Origin: Siniperca chuatsi
Lineage: Eukaryota; Chordata; Actinopteri; Centrarchiformes; Sinipercidae
Direction of reading: 5' to 3'
NCBI RefSeq assembly: GCF_020085105.1
Contig: NC_058063.1
Coordinates: forward strand, 18,585,262-18,649,261
DNA length: 64,000 nt
Position 1 is the first letter of the stretch. Each line of letters begins with the position of its first letter. Under the pieces are notes generated by a model. The model was not told the origin of the DNA and did not search any database. It saw only the letters and a program-made list of their open reading frames with translations. Shown here piece by piece: positions 35,317-47,393 of this stretch. The translations under genes were made by a program, and so were the position numbers.

Positions 35317-38300
35317 GTGCTGCTTCTGGCCTGTCTTACAAAAGAATTAAACACAAAATGAAGAAATGAAGTATTAAGAAGTGTAACAGTGTTGAACGTT
35401 AAAGAAAAGAGTAATGTGTAATGGGAAGGAATGCAATTTTTATTACGCGTGAAAATGAATAATAAAATAAAATGCATGTTTTCTAAAAACCTAATTTGTC
35501 ATTTGTGTTGAAATGTTAAAGTGTATTGTTTTAAAATTAGAATTATTTGCTGTTTCTTAGATCAAGATATTTAAAGTTTGAAACTTTGGGAAATATAATT
35601 ATGCACTTTGGCTAAAAACCTAAGTTTTGCTGTTTTTATGAGGAGTTATGTGTCAGACTGGTGGAGACCAGTAACTTCCTGCAGTCTCCGCTGGTTGCTG
35701 GGCAACTTGTCCTGACTAAGAAATAATCAGCAATCATTTTGTAAGAGATTCCTGCGTTTTCTTTTCTATTGTAAAATAGAACAGAAATAGTTGTGTATTA
35801 TTGCATTGTGTTCAACAGATGGCGCACTTCACTAAGAACAAAAACTTGGTGCATAATGTTTCCACAAGCAGACACAAATCCTAAATCCAGCTAAGGAACC
35901 TGTTTTGTTTTCTTATTAGTTTTATTGTTCTCAGAAAAATAAAGGAAAATGTTTGGGTGGGGGGAACACATTGTACTTTAAGATGAATGCATCTGACATA
36001 CAAATGGATTCATTGTGTGTTCATGTATCTGGTTCAGTGACCTCTGTGGCCTCTGCATGCAAAGTTTCATAAACCTTTTTGTGTTTGCCTCTCCTTTCTC
36101 TTGACCTCACTATCAGGAGAAGCCTTTGAAGAAGGTCATGTGGGAGTTACATGAAGGAAAAAGGTCAAACTGGACACAATCAACCTTTGCCATACATATG
36201 CAGATAACTGTTGTTTCCAGCAGCAAGGAAAGGTTAAATGAATAACTTCTTGACACAGGAAAAAAGGTCAAAACAAAATTTGGGTTTCTTATTTATTGTT
36301 GATGGACTGCTCTCGTTTTTTTGTCTTTTAGTGCAGTTTTTTGGATCGGCCATCTGGTTTAAATGTTAATGTAATATGTATGATTGGAAGCAAAACATGA
36401 GTTAATTACCTAAAAAGGTCTCAGAAATGAGAAGGAAAACAAAACGTGCTGAATGCAGAGAAAGAGTTCTGTGGGGTTAAAAGGCTTTTCCCTGCAAAAT
36501 GTAATATAAAAACCAACTAATGACTTTCCAAAAGGATAGCTGACTATTCTCAAGCTACATCGCAAAAGAGGTTTAGAAAATGCCCACAAATAGCCAGTAA
36601 CCACTGTTAATGTGCCTTTTGTGTTACTGTTAGCTTACAGTCACACCACAAGAATCAGTTTGCAGCTATTTGCCTGTTATATACATATTTAGAAATACAT
36701 TTTGTGCAGCCAGTTCTCCACTGGACCGGCAGATATGGCTGCTGAGTTTGTATCAGTATCAGAATTTTAATACATTATTCCTGCAAAGTAGGAGTTAATT
36801 TGTGCCCTGAAACTGCAAATGATTCCCTCAAATTAGTGCGGTCAGTATACGTTAAATTGTGAATCATTATTTAGCAGATGAACGGCAGCGTTTGTGTCAC
36901 TGCGTTATGAATTGCACTTTGCTCTGTATTAAACAGGTACAGTAAGTGGGTCACAGAGTGGAAGGTTTGCTTCATCACTGTTTACCGAAACATACATGCA
37001 CACCCACCTCAGCATGGATAGGGTTAGGGTGCAAACACAAACAAGCAGGTAAGTCATGATGAGATGCGACCTATTTGGCTCTGAAATGTAAATACAAACA
37101 CCAAATTAGCAAATTTGCACAAAGCGATTTAAACGTGTTGAATGTAATTTTTTATTTCTGTTTATTTTAAATAATGTGCTGCAATTTTGCTTTAAAGTTG
37201 CCGCAAACAGTAAGGAAAGTTTGAGTGACACCCATATTAAGTGTGCATTCTCTGCCGTGCACTACATATTACCAGCTTGATTCTCAGGTATCAAGTACAG
37301 TGAACTATGATGTTGCTTCCTGACCAGATTTCAGCTAACAGCATTTCTGTGTCACAGTAACTCAATATCCTCAAACTATACAGCAGTAAACTTGTATCCC
37401 TTCACATATATTGCATATATCAGTAAGAACAACAACAATTTAATGGGAAACAACTGAGATTTTTTACTTCCCTGAGGCGCAATATGACCTTGATGATATC
37501 TTTATAAAGTTGTTGATAAATGCCAGTGTGACTCAGACAGTGATTACTTTGTCACGTGCAAAGTTTTGGCTTTGAAAACTCACTTTCCAGTTGGGAGTTT
37601 TAAAAATAAAAAAGTCAACACACCTCTGGACTTTTGGACTTTGAGCTAGATAAATTAATGAAAAAACAGTATAATCCTTGAAGTATTTATTGTAGCGATT
37701 TTGGGCAGTAATATGGTTTGTTTTCATTTGTTCTGACCTCTAAAGTGATAACCGCCGATGTCTAATTTTAGTGGTGGGGATCTGTCTGAGAGCACAGGGA
37801 AATAAGGGCACTCTATCTCCATTTTATACCAGAATTTACATATGAATAGAGATGCATGATGTTTTCTTAAAAAAAAGTTTTAAAATGAAAATATACTGAA
37901 CAAAAACATGGCACAGGTGAGTTAAAATCAGGTTATATAAAAGTGGTAAGGGTAAAAAAAACAAATGACATCACTGGCATTGCAGTAAAAGTGTATTTCA
38001 TGAGGAGATTTGTAAGAAAGAAATGTTTAATTCAGGCAAAGTCATGTCTATTATTCTTATTTTGCCCGAGGAGCTGCAGAACTGATCTGTTACCGTAACA
38101 TTTGTTTATAGAGTGACTGGAAATCCTCAGTTTTACGGGACCTCCCTGTCTATTTCCTCAAGGGATTTCGTGTGTGTCTGAGTGTTTCTGGTTTTGTCCT
38201 TCTCATCCTAATTTCCTCTGACAGATGTTGTAAAGTTCTGAAATAACACACACAGAAGCACACTCTAGCAAGACTGATTCCCATAAACGTCACACAAGGA

Positions 38301-38499
38301 TGTGTCACACGAGGAAGAAGTGACCTGTTAATAATCACATTAGGCAGAGAGCCATAAAGGTAAATTATTATTCAACTTCAGTTTATTTAAAGTGCCATCA
38401 CCCAGAGAGGCTCTGTCAGTACATCAACAAACAGCAACAGAAAAGAAAACACACTATATTACATGTAAAAGTACACACACGCACTCACACACACATAAT

Positions 38500-38880
38500 A
38501 ATGTTAAAGGTGCTGTATGTAGTTTTTGACATTATTAGTATTAATCGCTTTTTATTGCCAATGTGTGAATGGGTTGTAACTACACTGAATAAAAAGCTTC
38601 CCCCGACTTTGTCGTTCGCCTATAACAGCCTGTGGACTGATTTCTATGTAAAGGACTTGGGTTGGTTTACCAGGGGAAAATCCAAGATGTGACTTTTATG
38701 CCCGCTCCCGAAGAGTTTCCCCACATAGTCAACAGTGTGCAACCCCTGCAAGATTTGGCTTAGAAATGGAGTCCGCTAACAAACAACCGACACCCACTGA
38801 AACACGTAGTCAAACACAAAGTCCAAAGTCAAAGCTAACATTACTGCAAAGCATGTGAAATGTATCGTGATACTGTGGTT
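38500..38880 (+). repeat. Dispersed repeat, AAAGGTGCTGTATGTAG type
   Basis: TTAAAGGTGCTGTATGTAGT opens the segment, followed by GGAGTCCGCTAACAAACAAC and GTGAAATGTATCGTGATACT. I recognise the opening as a frequent percomorph repeat start. The right edge is uncertain. Confidence 0.4.
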
Positions 38881-39009
38881 TTAGCTGGCTAACGTTAGCT
38901 TGCTTGCTAACGCGGACTAATTGCTAGCTAGCTAACTGAGTGGATATGTTATTTGGTTAGCTTGCCAAATTACTTCACCAGCTAACAGGATCCATGATAC
39001 TAACTTATG

Positions 39010-39400
39010 TATTAAAGGGACAGTTCACCCCAAAATCAAAAATACATATTTTTCCTCTTATCTGTAGTGCTACTTATCCATCTAGATTGTTTTGGTGTGA
39101 GTTTCCGAGTTTTGGAGATATCGGCCGTAGAGCTGTAATTTTTTGAATATAATGGGACTATATGGCACTCGGCTTGTGGTGCTCAAAGCGCCAAAAAAAT
39201 ACATTTGAAAAACTCAACAGCAATCTCTCTTCCAGAAATCATGACCCGGTTACTCGAGACAATCCACAGATTTGTTTTGAGCAGTTTCATGTAGGAACTA
39301 TTTTCTTTCTACTAATAGTTCCTACACGAAACTGCTCACAACAAGGTATCTATGTCTACTATGGTGAGGAACATGCACTCCCTAGTTTAGTATTTATTAA
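39010..39400 (+). repeat. Dispersed repeat, GGGACAGTTCACCCCAAAAT type, carrying a hairpin
   Basis: It opens AAAGGGACAGTTCACCCCAA and passes through TTTCCTCTTATCTGTAGTGC, GAGTTTCCGAGTTTTGGAGA and ATAATGGGACTATATGGCAC, all typical of this widespread fish repeat. After 39300 it turns back on itself. Confidence 0.6.
39279..39337. repeat. 22-bp inverted repeat with 15-nt loop
   Basis: GAGCAGTTTCATGTAGGAAC.. (39279-39300) pairs with 39316-39337 with one mismatch. Weaker pairing extends the stem to about 29 bp. The loop is TTTTCTTTCTACTAA. Confidence 0.9.
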
Positions 39401-40799
39401 AGTAGTTTATTAAAAATGTATTTAAGAGAACAGCAGAAAATCCTCGAAGAAGGGAACCTAGTGGAAAAGAGGCTAGCCCAGATGTGATGTCCAGACTTCG
39501 GCTATTTGTAACTCTTGTGTGTCAGGACCAAAGGCAGAAGTAGTGTGACATATATCCTCAAAGAGTACGACTTTATACCGGGAGGCTGCTGTTTCTTTCC
39601 TGTTTTCTACCAACAGTCAAAACTGGTTTTGTTTAAAGTTGACCATGGTTGTTCCCTAACCTTAACTAAGTATTATCATAAACCCAAACCATGGTCTGTC
39701 CTCAACCCTAACCAAGTAGTTTGTGTGCCTTTATCTAACTAAACCTCAACTGTAGCAGTGATCATGCAGTGTGAATAATAAAAAAAAACAGTTTTTGAAG
39801 GATGTTCCTGCCGATAAAGGCGAGAGATCAGAAATATGGGTTGTTTAAACTACGTTATTTGATGTATAGTTTGGAGGAGTTGTTGCACATGAACTGAAGT
39901 GTTGGATACACTTGACCTGTTTGTGATCCTAGATGAAAAGTCAGGGGATTATCAAAGTTTATAGGATTCATCCTCTTGGGAGCATGACTGTTGGTAAAAA
40001 ATGTCATCATTATCAATCATTACCCATCCAATAGTTGTTGAGATATTTCAGTCTGGACTCTGGAAGTCTTGGACACTTTTTTCATGTGAGGTGACGCAAG
40101 GCCGTGAGCCCAGTTTCCACCCTGGACAATCAATATGACTTCTTATCTTATCAAATGAATAGGAAGGCCAAATACCTGTTAAGTTAAAATTTAAATATTG
40201 TCTGAATGTGCAGACAAGAGCTGCCTGTTTGCATCATGTACCACCCTGTGATCATTTCAGCGATGGTTGACAATTTGCCAGATCACACAAACATAGAACA
40301 GTCAACAGAACTTCTGAGTCAACGGAGTTAATGCAGCACACATACAGCTATAAATACAAAAATGTTAAAATAAAAGCTGAGGAAAAGAAACCACTGAGTT
40401 AAAAAAAAAAACACAGCTGCTCAGGTGGCAGAAACCTTATTAGCTGAAGAAACCCTTAATGGGCAGAGTCACAGAATAACAGTTTTTTTTTTTTGTTAGG
40501 ACAATTACCTCACAAAACGTATCAAAATTAAAGAGGTATTCCTGTGACATCACTTCTGTCCCTGCCAGAGCCCGCTGCACAAAAAACACATGGTTTGCCA
40601 ACAGTCATGAGACAGGAGTCAATGGTATAAATACATCTCTTGATTAAACTTATTGTTCTGTTAGCAACTGAGCTACCTAGTTTGTTAACTGACATGTGAC
40701 TGACTAGCACTAGCATGCTCGTGGGTCGGTAGGTGGTTAGCTCGCCAGCGACAGAAGATCACCAACTAGACAGTAGATGTTTCACGCTATTCCACTGAT

Positions 40800-41050
40800 C
40801 TACAGGTGGCGGTAATGCACCAAGATATGCTGCAATGCGCCAGGAAATGCAGGGAGGAAGAAGACTGCAAGCAACATGGATGCTGGATTTAAAATACTTA
40901 AAAATTAGCTTTGCAAATGTTTTATGAGAAAGGAAATGCACTCAACACATTTGTTAGACCTCAAGGATACACAGTGCGTTTTAGTGAGTAACACTGAATG
41001 CAAACACAACTTTCGTTTGTTTACAAGAAAATTCCACAGGGCCCCTTTAA
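40800..41050 (+). repeat. Second copy of the repeat at 13790-14051
   Basis: It shares GGGAGGAAGAAGAC, AGCTTTGCAAATGTTTTATG, GTTAGACCTCAAGGA, TTTCGTTTGTTTACAAGAAA and TTCCACAGGGCCCCTTTAA with the first copy, in the same order and orientation. Confidence 0.65.
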
Positions 41051-41315
41051 AAATTTAAATAACCTATTATTGTTTAGGAAAGTAGATATTGTGATCATAG
41101 CCTACACAAATAAGCTTTGTTTCCTGGTAAAAATGATTGTAAAACTGTATGTTTCCAATAAATTCTATGACTTCTTTTTAAGAGAGGTAAGAGATCAATG
41201 CTGCCACAGATGAACTGTCACCACATCCACTATCAGAGAATCCCTGGCTTTGATTCAAGGCCTGTCCACACTTATAAAACTTTCTGTGTAACCCATTTCT
41301 GTGAACATCACCCTG

Positions 41316-41394
41316 CGAAGAAAGGTTGCAGACATGACCTCATCTGACCAGTTTTCAGTCCACATGTGGACTGAATGTCTGCAACCTTTCTTCG
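41316..41394. repeat. Nested perfect palindromes (20-bp stem plus 22-bp palindrome)
   Basis: CGAAGAAAGGTTGCAGACAT (41316-41335) is exactly the reverse complement of 41375-41394. Between them, 41354-41375 is itself a perfect 22-bp palindrome centred on CACATGTG. There are no mismatches in either stem. Confidence 0.95.
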
Positions 41395-43159
41395 ATCCGT
41401 TTGTCCAAGGGAATTATTCCCTCTTACTTCAGGACAATCAAAGTTTCAAAGTTCAAATGTCAGTGGATGGTCAGGCGGGGTTTTTTTTTTCCTGACTAGA
41501 GGACTGTGGACTGACTGTGCTAAAAATGAAACTGGCACTGGTCAGTCCATAAAGGCTGAACCTTCACCCTCAATTCATCAACAGCCCTTTAGCAGCTTAT
41601 TGAATTCCTTCCCGCTCCGGTTGACTGTGTCAACAATAAAAAAAACTCCCCCACAGGAAACATTATAATGGAAACCTTTATTTAAGAGCATGTATCAAAA
41701 ATGTTACTAGCTGCTTTGTAGATGATACACATTTATTAAGAAATTCACAAAAGCGGTTTACTGTTTATTCAACACAAATACAGTATATTATCTTGCTCCC
41801 AGGGTCCTATGTTCCCCAGCTTAATATCCTCTTAATATGATACATTAAGGAGAACTTTCAAAGGGTTTTATGTTCTCAGCCATGTTTTTTCCCTTGGTCA
41901 AATGTTCAGTGCATGTCAATATGTCGAAATCACCCACCTCCAGCTTATAGCCAACTGATGTTACACTCCTTGAAACCAACGCCCTCAAATTTGCAGGCAG
42001 GTTTTCTTGACATTGATATCTTCACAGTGGCTGAACAGATTTTTACCATTCAAACTGCATTAGAAACGTCTATCCCCGTACGTTCTTTGAACAGCCCTTA
42101 CCAATCTCTTACATACCTACATTTTCATCATTTTACAGTCTCTTACCCCGGGAACATAGGGATGAGGCCGTCTTTTCTCTCTGATTTTTGCAGCTGATGG
42201 GCTTTCTCTCATGATTAAAGCTCAAATAAGAGACATGTTGTTACGCTTTGCAGGAACAACAGGTCAACAGCAAAGATTAACTTAGAAAGATGTGTGGAAA
42301 CCTGCAGTTTATTTGAATTAGCTGTAACCTACCTTAAAAAAAATTCTCTAGGTTGCAAAATGTAATTTAAAGAAAGATTATTTGACATAATTGCCTAAAA
42401 ACAATATAAACATCATGCGAAAGTCATCAGCTCTGGCAATTTATTGTCACTGTAGAAGCCGATCAACATTTCTCTCAAGTCTCCAAAATGGTTAGTGTGT
42501 TTTAAGATTCTTGACCACACAGATTGATATTGTAAAGGTGGACACTGTTCTTAAAGGACGATGAGCAAAACATTTCAATTAAAATCACAAATATCACAAA
42601 ATAGCAACTGGAAATCAAAATATTGGGCATGTAATTTTAAAATATAACATCTGAATTCGTTGAATGTAAGTTGGAGTTGTCCTCGCATCATGCCAAGTAT
42701 AAAGAGTCAAGAGAAAGCCTGTGGTTGAGCTGGAAAATAGAGTTCAATGGCAGCAATGGTAAAAGTCCACTGGTCCACAGTTATGATTTAAGGTGATCAA
42801 AGTTAAACATTTAGCTGTCACTGTGCGGTCAGATTCAATGGGATCTATGGGTTGTCAGAGAAGAAACTGTATTTAAATAATTTATACATTTTAAGATCTT
42901 CAAAGTGACTGATAAAGAATAGGAGAAGTTTTATGAAATGTAGTTGAGTTACTATTTTAAATCCGTTTGTCGTGCATCTAACCTGCATTAGTTTCCATTT
43001 GCAAACACTAAATCATTTCGATTTTTAGAGATGAAAATGAATCAGAACTACAGTGCAGAAAAGGGAAAATAAAGCCATAACAATGGCATTGTCTATGAGT
43101 TATATGACGGGCAGAGTTGACTTTGATAACAAGCATTATAAAACGTTTTGTGCCAACAG

Positions 43160-44040
43160 TTTTCATTATGCCGTGTTCAGACTACACAACATTTCTGTCC
43201 GTTAAGATGGTCACTGTGTCAGATTAGGTGATTATAGTCATAAATTCTTGCCGTGACTTGGCCGAGAGACACGACAGACTACACGTTGGTCCCTGACCAA
43301 TCATAGCTTGCCGTCTTTCACGACCTGTGTGATGTCACCGGGAAGGAGGTGCTAGGGCCCGACTTCCGGGAACCATAATGTAAACAAACAATGGCGTGTG
43401 TTTGATACTGACTGTCTTGTGAAACCACTGTGACCTTTCCTCTGTTTCACAGTTCCACCTCACAGCACCAACATTACTCTTTCACTTCGCCATGTTTACA
43501 ATAGAGCACGGGAGAGCGCTCTGTGCTCCTACTGGTCAACGTCACATAACATGACGTGGAAGACACGCTCGTCTTTTTGTCGGAACCATAGACTGTGTAT
43601 AAAGATGGGCGACATGACAGCTCCCCAGAAGTGAAGCCAAAACATCTGGATCGCCCCCTGGAGGCTGGCTGCAGTATGGGTCATAAACCCCGCCCCCTCC
43701 ATGTTAGCTGATGGGACGTGAGCCAAACTAAGAACTCAAAGTACACGTCTTTTTACCAAATATGGTTTCTGTCATTTTAGGTAGTTCTCATCACGCTGAT
43801 GTATGTTCAAGTGTTAAGTGTTAACTTTTCAAATAATAGGAAGTGGAGATGCATCGTCCATCTTTATATACAGCCTATGGTCGGGACGTTGTGAGGTGTC
43901 CCGGATGCAGCATCGGTTGTCATCCACTATGATACACTACACAGGGTAAAATGATCAATTGTCGTGCCCGACGTTCATTTTCATTCCCTATGACTGTCTG
44001 GTCGGGGCTGATATCGTGTTGACTTTCACCTGGCATTAGT
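43160..44040. repeat. Possible older DNA-element relic around the MITE
   Basis: GCCGTGTTCAGACTACACAA on the left and sequence rich in CCCGACG/GTCGGG-type motifs on both sides of the inner MITE suggest an older host repeat (43160-43585 and 43881-44040). Its right terminus was not found, so the limits are uncertain. Confidence 0.3.
43586..43880. mobile_element. MITE with 23-bp terminal inverted repeats
   Basis: The left end (CCATAGACTGTGTATAAAGA.., 43586-43608) and the right end (43858-43880, ending CAGCCTATGG) are inverted repeats with two mismatches in 23 bp. The 295-bp body has no ORF and contains GATCGCCCCCTGGAGGCTGG and CCCCGCCCCCTCCATGTTAG. I recognise this as a frequent teleost MITE. 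No clean target-site duplication was seen (TCGG/TCGG only). Confidence 0.8.
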
Positions 44041-46649
44041 CAAAATTGTTACTTGAAAAAAAAGCTCTGTAACTAATGAGGTAAATGCTCTTTAAAATGT
44101 CACTTTTTATTATTGATATGATTGACAAGTCCATGCTACTATACCTTATTTTCACGTTTGTCCCATGAAATATTTAAACCAGATGCAGAAGTCTAACACT
44201 TAGCATCTGTCCTGCGTTAGCACAGCATGACACCCATGCAACAAGCATGGAAAAACTGATTTAATTTCTTGTCTTAGCTCTTCTTCTTCTTCATGAAGCT
44301 TCTCTGTCCCTGCAGTTCCACTCTGCAGCTGCTCAGTCTGGCACAATCTGATGAGTCATGCTTGGTGATGATATATCATGCAGATGTTCTGAGTTTCTGT
44401 AATGCGGGGTTCCTGTCAGGCTTGTTCTCCTCCAGAGGCCTTTCAGTGATGAACAACCTTACAGGAATCAGCACAGGAATTTTCCATTACATCCATCTGT
44501 GATCCTCTGTGCTCTGTGATTAAATCAACTGTACTTTTCCTTTCTCTCTCTCGTTCTTACATTTCTTACTTGGCCAGGACTCTCCCTTTGGAAAAAAAAA
44601 CATCCTTTTCTCTTCCAGGATGACCTGAATTGCCCTTGAAAACCTAAATGTAGTAATTTGGATGGAATGCACAATCGATGACCTTTTGACCCACAAAGCT
44701 GATTGAAATGCCTTTTTTAAAATGTATTATTTATTACATTACTGTCCAGCTGGAAATGGCGTTGTGTTCTTTGTCTTACTAACCCAGTTGACGAGATCCA
44801 GCCACATCGAACTCAAATGCAGAGATCCGGAAGTTTAAAATGACTTTGCTTTATGTCAAAACTATTTATAAACTTTTTAAAACCTTTCTTGACTAGCTGG
44901 CCTCTACTGGGAAGTTCATCATACAGATAATCCGTGAAACAGCACTTTTAAATAAAATGTCAAAAAATGTGCACTGCATGGTTCTGCTGTGTTGTGCATT
45001 TTTAATGCAAGAAGCCTGCAGTAAGTTCTTGAATGTCTTTGGAGCCAGTTATGAAATTCTAAAATTTGCACACACAAGTGCAGCTTGGTAGATCACATGT
45101 ATGATTAGGAAAAACCGATTGACTCTTTGTAGTTAAAATAAGGAAAACTCCTTCCACTGACCTAAACCCAGGCCTGGCCTTAGGACTGGACTTGGTCCCC
45201 AGTTGCCCCCCAGTTGCTGCTCTGAAAGGACCAGAATACACTAGTGTAGAGGAACTTAATCTGTCTCCATGTGGCTCCATAAACATAACATAAACTTACT
45301 GCAACTCTGTGTGATAAAAAAAAAACCCCATAACTGGCTGTCTTGTAGTTTACAAGACCAAAATGTCAACTTTTATTTAAAGGGGGTGGGGGTGGGGTGG
45401 ATTGCCTGATATCACACAGAATTGTCAACTCGTTACACTCCATTTCCATCTTAAGTCTGACATAACCTCCACTCCATGGATGTATAATAAGACCTGGATA
45501 AAGCGCCGCCGCTCAGCCTTGAATCCATTTTTTTCCAGTGGCCACTTGCAATGAATAATCCCCCCTGCGGCCCAAAAAGCATTTTCCCCATAGACCACCA
45601 TTGTAAAAGATAGGTCTGTAAAACTAAGAATGAACCAAATGAAAGAACACACTTCAGAGAATACAATACTGACTGATTTTTCCAAATGTGCACATTGGTT
45701 TATTTGCTGTTGATCTCCAAATAGTATCCAAAGATGATTATAGGCATACTTAAAAGGGCTCATGGTGAGTCAAATTAAAACGCTCACCATGGCAAATAAA
45801 AAAAAAAAAAAAGCTTTTAAGAGAGAGTTTAGGATTAATAAATATAAATATTGTTAACAAAATCTGTAGCCTGTTCTTCATTCCTTCTCTCTTCCTTTAA
45901 TTTCGATCCAGAGGCTGCCTTACGATGATTGACAGGGCTAATACTGGCTATTATGGGAATATCAAATATTCAAATGAAACGTTTACAAACCTCAATATAT
46001 TCAATTAAAAATAGCTGGTTGCATCTTCAGAGGTGTTTTGATCCCACGGACGTCTACTCTCTGCCCAGAATGATAAAATATTTGCCTGTTTGCCAAAACA
46101 TGGAAATATCGGATACAAAGGGTGACATGTTTTCATTTGGGGTTAAAAGTAACTATTTTTAGCGCCTGCCCGCACAGATATTACTCCAATCAAATTACCA
46201 ACATGGAGAACACCAACATAGGTGACAGAAACCTTTTAGAAACATGAATAAAATTTAAATTACAAGTTTGACCAAATATGTACGCAAGTCAAAACAAACA
46301 CCAATGATATATACAGCTATTCGTTTCACAGCAAAAAAAAGTTCAGATTGACTTTAAAAATCACCAGATATGGAGATGTGATTTTCCCCGAACTGTCATG
46401 AGTCCAGAAGAATTTCTACAGCCTGATATTCAAATGTATGGAGCACACACATAAGTCACGTGCTGGGGTCGAATGTACTGTATACCTGCTTATGTAAACC
46501 ACACCTGCTGCATTCATATAGTCTGTCCACGTTGTATATATTGGACTGTAAGATTGCATCAGGTCGGGGACAATCTGTCAAAGATAAAATGTTGCAGATT
46601 GATAAAAACCTTATCTTACTGTGAGTTCACTCACACACACTGTGGCATT

Positions 46650-46650
46650 G

Positions 46651-46690
<40 letters not shown>

Positions 46691-46856
46691 CCAGTGACCT
46701 CTTTGCCTCTTCAAACCCCTTTTATCCAGCTGTGTCTCTCTGTTGGCCATTCCTTGCTACGATCACGTGTGCGGCGTCTGGTCCACCTGTGCTCACGTTA
46801 TCTGTATGTCTGATATGTAAAAGAAGAAGAAGACGAGAGAGAGAGAGAGAGAGAAA
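46650..46856. repeat. (CA)n(TA)n and (GA)n microsatellites
   Basis: A CA run passes into a short TA run (46650-46690), and a GA run lies at about 46834-46856. Both are 220-430 bp upstream of the leap2 TATA box. Confidence 0.9.
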
Positions 46857-47074
46857 GTGTGTGTTAGTGTGTGAGAGGAAGACCACACTAAAAAGAAAGA
46901 CTGGATTGAACGAGTTGGATGACCTTATTTAGGGAAATGACTGGTTTTCTGCAAACACATAATGCCACATTTGGGCCAGAAAAGAGAGATAAAGAAAGGG
47001 GTGGACGACACAGCATGGACTGTGACTCTCTCTCCCTCCCTCTTGCTTTCTCTCTCCTGGGATCATGGCCTGTC

Positions 47075-47082
47075 TATATAAA
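47075..47082 (+). promoter_or_regulatory. leap2: TATA box of leap2
   Basis: TATATAAA lies 241 bp before the start codon. It predicts a transcription start near 47105-47110 and a 5'UTR of about 210 nt with no intron needed. A strong TATA box fits a regulated liver/intestine gene. Confidence 0.7.
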
Positions 47083-47315
47083 GGAGAGCCGGTGCCACAT
47101 CAGAGTTCGCTGACTCAGGCTGACTTGAAGAGACTTCCAGCAGTCCTGCGACTGATGAAAACCTGACTGAACCCGACTCCAGACTCACTACTTGGACTGA
47201 AAATTGTCCAGAAAAGTAGACTGAGCTGGTTGAGTCATCCTGAAAGTGTCGGAGATCAGGGAACCTCACTGGTCAAATATACTCAAGACTGAAGTCTGTG
47301 CGATAGAGCGTAAAG

Positions 47316-47393
47316 ATGCAGGAGAAAGGCTTCTTCATCCAAAGGAAAGCAGCAGTAGCACTGTGCATTGTGCTGCTAATTCTGGCTCAGCAG
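47316..47393 (+). other. leap2: leap2 exon 1 (coding part)
   Basis: It encodes residues 1-26. Donor CAG|GTGAGT follows in phase 0. Confidence 0.92.

Larger units (their letters stand above)
34302..47070. other. Intergenic spacer between bmp15 and leap2
   Basis: About 12.8 kb begin with the bmp15 3'UTR. No convincing coding exon was recognised. In the duplicated human block UQCRQ lies between GDF9 and LEAP2. No UQCRQ-like reading frame was seen here. The spacer holds the dispersed repeats, hairpins and MITE listed separately. The stretches 35480-38480, 39420-40780, 41400-43150 and 44050-46640 hold nothing recognisable. Confidence 0.5.

Noticed and set aside
41316..41394. pre-miRNA gene at the nested palindrome
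   Set aside because: Perfect stems of 20 and 22 bp with a palindromic inner part do not look like the imperfect 30-bp stem of a miRNA precursor. Kept only as a structural finding.
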